DNA from: Seriola aureovittata
Taxonomy: Eukaryota; Chordata; Actinopteri; Carangiformes; Carangidae
Reading direction: 5' to 3'
Length of the DNA: 64,000 bases
Assembly (NCBI RefSeq): GCF_021018895.1
Contig: NC_079381.1
Span: forward strand, 14,018,501-14,082,500
Part shown: piece after piece, positions 60,521-64,000 of the stretch
Position numbering within the stretch: the stretch's first letter is position 1
Layout of the letters: each line of letters starts with the position of its first letter
Translations under genes and position numbers: made by a program
The notes under the pieces: generated by a model
What the model saw: only the letters and a program-made list of their open reading frames with translations
The model's database searches: none
What the model was told of the DNA's origin: nothing

Positions 60521-61450
60521 GGATTGTCACCATCATCTCCATCTCTTTCCTACTCATCCCCCGTCTTGCTGGTGATGTTTGTGTTGCTTTCCTCATCAAG
60601 GGAACACACGTATACACAGATATACAAACACATATACTGTGTGAAGTATGCTGCTGCTGCTGCTGCTGCCTGGCCTGAAACGCAGGACCTAAACACCCGT
60701 GTTTTTAAGACCGGACAGGTGAATCCAAATTTGAGCCTTGAACATGACTCAAAACTTGAAGCTCTGTTTTGTGTTGAATTATTTTGCCCATTGACAGTAA
60801 AAATGCGAAGGCTAATGCAACAAATTTTCGACACTCTGTCTCTGTGTCTCTGCCAGTGAGAATTGCATTAGGGAACTTTGTCAGTTATATGGAACCTGCT
60901 GGGTTTGGTCGGGTAGCAGAACTCAATAATAAAGGTATGAAGTCTTGCCATACACTGTCTAATCTTGTGGATCATATCTCTTGTTTTTTTAAGACAAAAT
61001 TTAATCTTTGTTTAATAAAAAAAACATTTGTTTTATTTAGGATGAGTTCAAATAACACATTTTAAAACACGGGATTTGCGGACATAGGATTTCCTTAAAA
61101 TATTATGGACCCCTGATTTACATATTTATGATCCTGACTATTCCGCATGTGAAGCCCTTGTTCCTTATAAAAGCTGCTTTTTACAGTGGCTCCACTAAAA
61201 GCCCTCTTGAACACTTGTTGGAGCGCTCAGCACTGAATCAAAAAAGCATGTAAAAGGAAAATTCTGTGTAAAAAGCTAAGGATACAATAAATCAGCGCAG
61301 GCGCTCCGATCCCAGCAAACTGTTGAACTCCAAGTATCACCCATTACAACATTTGTGGGAGTTATCAACCCCTCTCTGCCCCCGATCTCCCCTTACTCCT
61401 CCGGGTCATCCTGGTGTCGTCAGCTGGCCCGAGCATATGTCTGACATCTC

Positions 61451-61489
61451 TGTCTGCCTGTCTGTCTGTCCGTCTGTCTGTCTGTCTGC
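61451..61489. repeat. (TCTG)n tetranucleotide repeat
   Basis: About nine TCTG units with one CCTG and one TCCG variant. Confidence 0.9.
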
Positions 61490-63729
61490 TTCTCTCCCCC
61501 TTGCCCTCCTTGTCTGCCCTCCAACTCCCAACACTCATGTCACTGTCCCTGTCACTTCTGTCGGCCATGGCCCGCGTAAACATGTAGTGACCACTTGATA
61601 TGTTTGTATGGGGATTTGGGGATGAACATTACCGTGTTTTGAGAAAGGAACATCTGGCGGGGGGAAAAGGTTACAGTATAGGGATACCACCAGAGCCAGA
61701 GCCTTGTGCAGAATTCCTTCCATCAGATAAATCAAGCCAGCAAGTCACTGTGAAACGGGAGGGGCAGGGGAGGGATGAGAGGGTGAGAGGGAGGGAAGGG
61801 ACGTTAACTCAATCCTGCCTGAGAGGAATGGAGTGCTTTGTAAAAGATGAGCTTCTGTAAAATGGCCATCTCTCTTTCGGTGTGTTAGTCCCCCCCCCCC
61901 TGTCTTTTAACTGATGCACTTTTATTTGAAGTTCGGTTTGCTTTGTCAGCTTGTACATTCTTCATAACTATGTGTTCTTATAGGCTTTAATTTATTGAAA
62001 ATTAAAGCATCGTATCAACTTTGTAAACATTAACAGACCGTCAATAAAAATGGATATAAAAATGAGGTAACCAGTTCATTATTTTTGAACAAGCCTCACT
62101 GTAGGACAATGATGAGTGTGTCCACGGACTCCTATTATTATTTATTTTTTATTTTTTTGTCTGCTGATACCAACAAGCACTGGCCCTCACAAAATCCCTC
62201 CATCCATCTCCAACTCGCCCTCCTTCCTACCATCCCTTCTTTCCCGTCATGTTGAGAGAACAGAGAAGCCAGGCAGGGATGAGTAAAGCACATGTCAGGA
62301 GACGTAAGGGCTGCTGTGGTGGCCGACGAGATGAAGCTGTCAGAGGAAATGCTGTCAGCGCCGACACCCAAGTATCAAGGGCATCTTTGTGTCTTCCCCT
62401 CCTCTGTGCCTGTCCTCTGTTGCCTTGCTTAATTACGCCGCATGTACGCTACTACTGCTATTGTCAGGGGCTTGACGTGGCTGCACTGTTGGCACGCATC
62501 GAGCCAAGTTTTGACACAGTGCCCCGGAGACTGTGCTGTGTTGTTGTGATGTGCTGTGCTGTTGAAGGCTTGTGTGCAGAGGCAAGTGAGCCGAGATCAA
62601 GAAAAAAAGGGGTCATGTGGTCCCTTTTTTCTTTTTTTTTTTTGTGATTGAAAACTGTTGAAAATCGGTGGCTTATCTGAGTGCGTTGTGTGCATGAATT
62701 TATGACTATGTTTGTAAGTTAAAGTATGCGCTCTTCCCAGCATGCTTGTGCACACAGTTGTCATGTGAAGATAAAGCTTCTCGGTGTTAACGCACTCCTA
62801 AATCAAGATATTCTACTCGAGTTTCAGATTGGAAGAGGCAGGTTGTACTCAGGTTTCTTGGTCATGTAATGCTGTAAATCATGCTCAATGCAAAAAAAAA
62901 AAAATTCCTGTGTGTGTGTGTAATATTTTCAAATGCGTGCATGCTTGTGTGTACAAATCTGCACCATGCACAAGTGGTACATGAGGGCTGGCAGTGGATG
63001 CATACTTCACACCCCAGATTGACCAGGAAGTAGTTGACAGCTCTCAGTGCCCTGGCCTGCTGCTAATTTCTCCACTTCCTTCCCGCTAGCCTAGCTTAGC
63101 ATCAATCACCTCTCTCCACTCGCAGTGCTAGTGCAAACCAATTTCCTTAATGCTGATTGCACTGTAAACTAACTCTCCTCACCCGCTCTGGCTCTTGTTC
63201 CGCTTTGCTCGTTCATTCTTTCTTTCTTTCCTTCCACAGCTTCCTCTTGACTTGACAAAGCAATGATTCAACTCCTAAAAGCTTGCTTAGCTGAAGTGAA
63301 AAAGTCTTCCACAGATTCTGCTGCTGTAGATTTTTTTTGTAACTTCCACCAATTGCTCAGTATGGTCAGTGTCATGTGACGTTTATATGAACTTCATCTT
63401 TAATTTAGAAATAGTTTAATCAGCCTCTTCTTACATGACATAGAGGGCACTGCATATACCACACAATTTCTAAATCATATTCAGATCCAGAAGATTTTCA
63501 CTCGCATAACATGAATAAATCTATCTGTAGAATAGAGAGAGTTCAGTGAGCAAGTGAGAGGGGATCCCTGCTTCCCGCTGAGGCATGGGAAATTCCCTAC
63601 ATGTTTCTCAAGTTTTGGAGTCATCATCAACACAACGGGAGGCTAGCTATTTCTCACCTTCACTGAATCTGTATACCCGGCCCCCATCTGAGGTCAGGGA
63701 CTGTGCCAGCGCATATGCGTTTACATGTG

Positions 63730-63731
<2 letters not shown>

Positions 63732-63826
<95 letters not shown>

Positions 63827-63853
63827 GTGCGTGCGTGCGCGTGCGTGCGTGCA
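63732..63853. repeat. (GT)n array with (GCGT)n tail
   Basis: GT repeats to 63822, then GCGTGCGTGCGTGCGCGTGC to about 63853; both parts are Z-DNA-prone. Confidence 0.95.
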
Positions 63854-64000
63854 GTGAGGTCCACATACTGAGACAGAGAGAATTCCTCCCGCTGTAGCAA
63901 AAGGAGTGATGACAAGAAAACCAGAACACATTTTAAATGTCTCTTAATTCTTTTTAATTTATTGTTTTAACATCATGTGGGATGTGACCGCTGTAATCTT

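Overview
The window looks like nuclear DNA from a teleost fish, most likely a percomorph. It has short vertebrate-type introns, very dense (CA)n/(TG)n microsatellites, and two non-autonomous DNA-transposon copies whose ends I recognise from percomorph genomes. I can support only one protein-coding gene, a complete seven-exon tbx3 on the minus strand (CDS 18501 down to 11257). All splice sites are canonical and the predicted protein is 710 residues. Residue-level matches (the MRDPV N-terminus, the [15 protein letters not shown] block, the C-terminal [12 protein letters not shown] block) favour TBX3 over its sister TBX2. Teleosts may carry two co-orthologues (tbx3a, tbx3b), and I cannot assign which one this is with certainty.

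Layout. 1-9.75 kb is the 3' flank of tbx3. By vertebrate synteny (inference) it faces tbx5. It holds simple repeats, three CTCF-like motifs in one orientation and a CpG-rich block at 8.64-9.11 kb. 9.76-11.26 kb is the 3' UTR, with a good poly(A) signal and candidate Pumilio and miR-17-family sites. 11.26-18.50 kb is the coding region. About 18.5-19.4 kb is the 5' UTR and promoter, including a TATA-type core promoter that points the opposite way. From 19.7 kb to the end I recognise no gene. By synteny this is the upstream regulatory desert towards med13l.

The desert contains many microsatellites, including a cluster of three very long ones at 52.2-55.4 kb. It also holds a TTAA-flanked foldback MITE (53.8-54.6 kb), a degenerate hAT-like repeat (43.87-44.21 kb), one exon-like segment (33.45-33.67 kb), and several unique, non-repetitive blocks that resemble developmental enhancers by composition only.

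I found no previously undescribed system. The items most worth checking are the divergent promoter at tbx3, the exon-like segment, the MITE, the Asn-to-His change in the T-box, and the consistent UG-repeat orientation in tbx3 introns.
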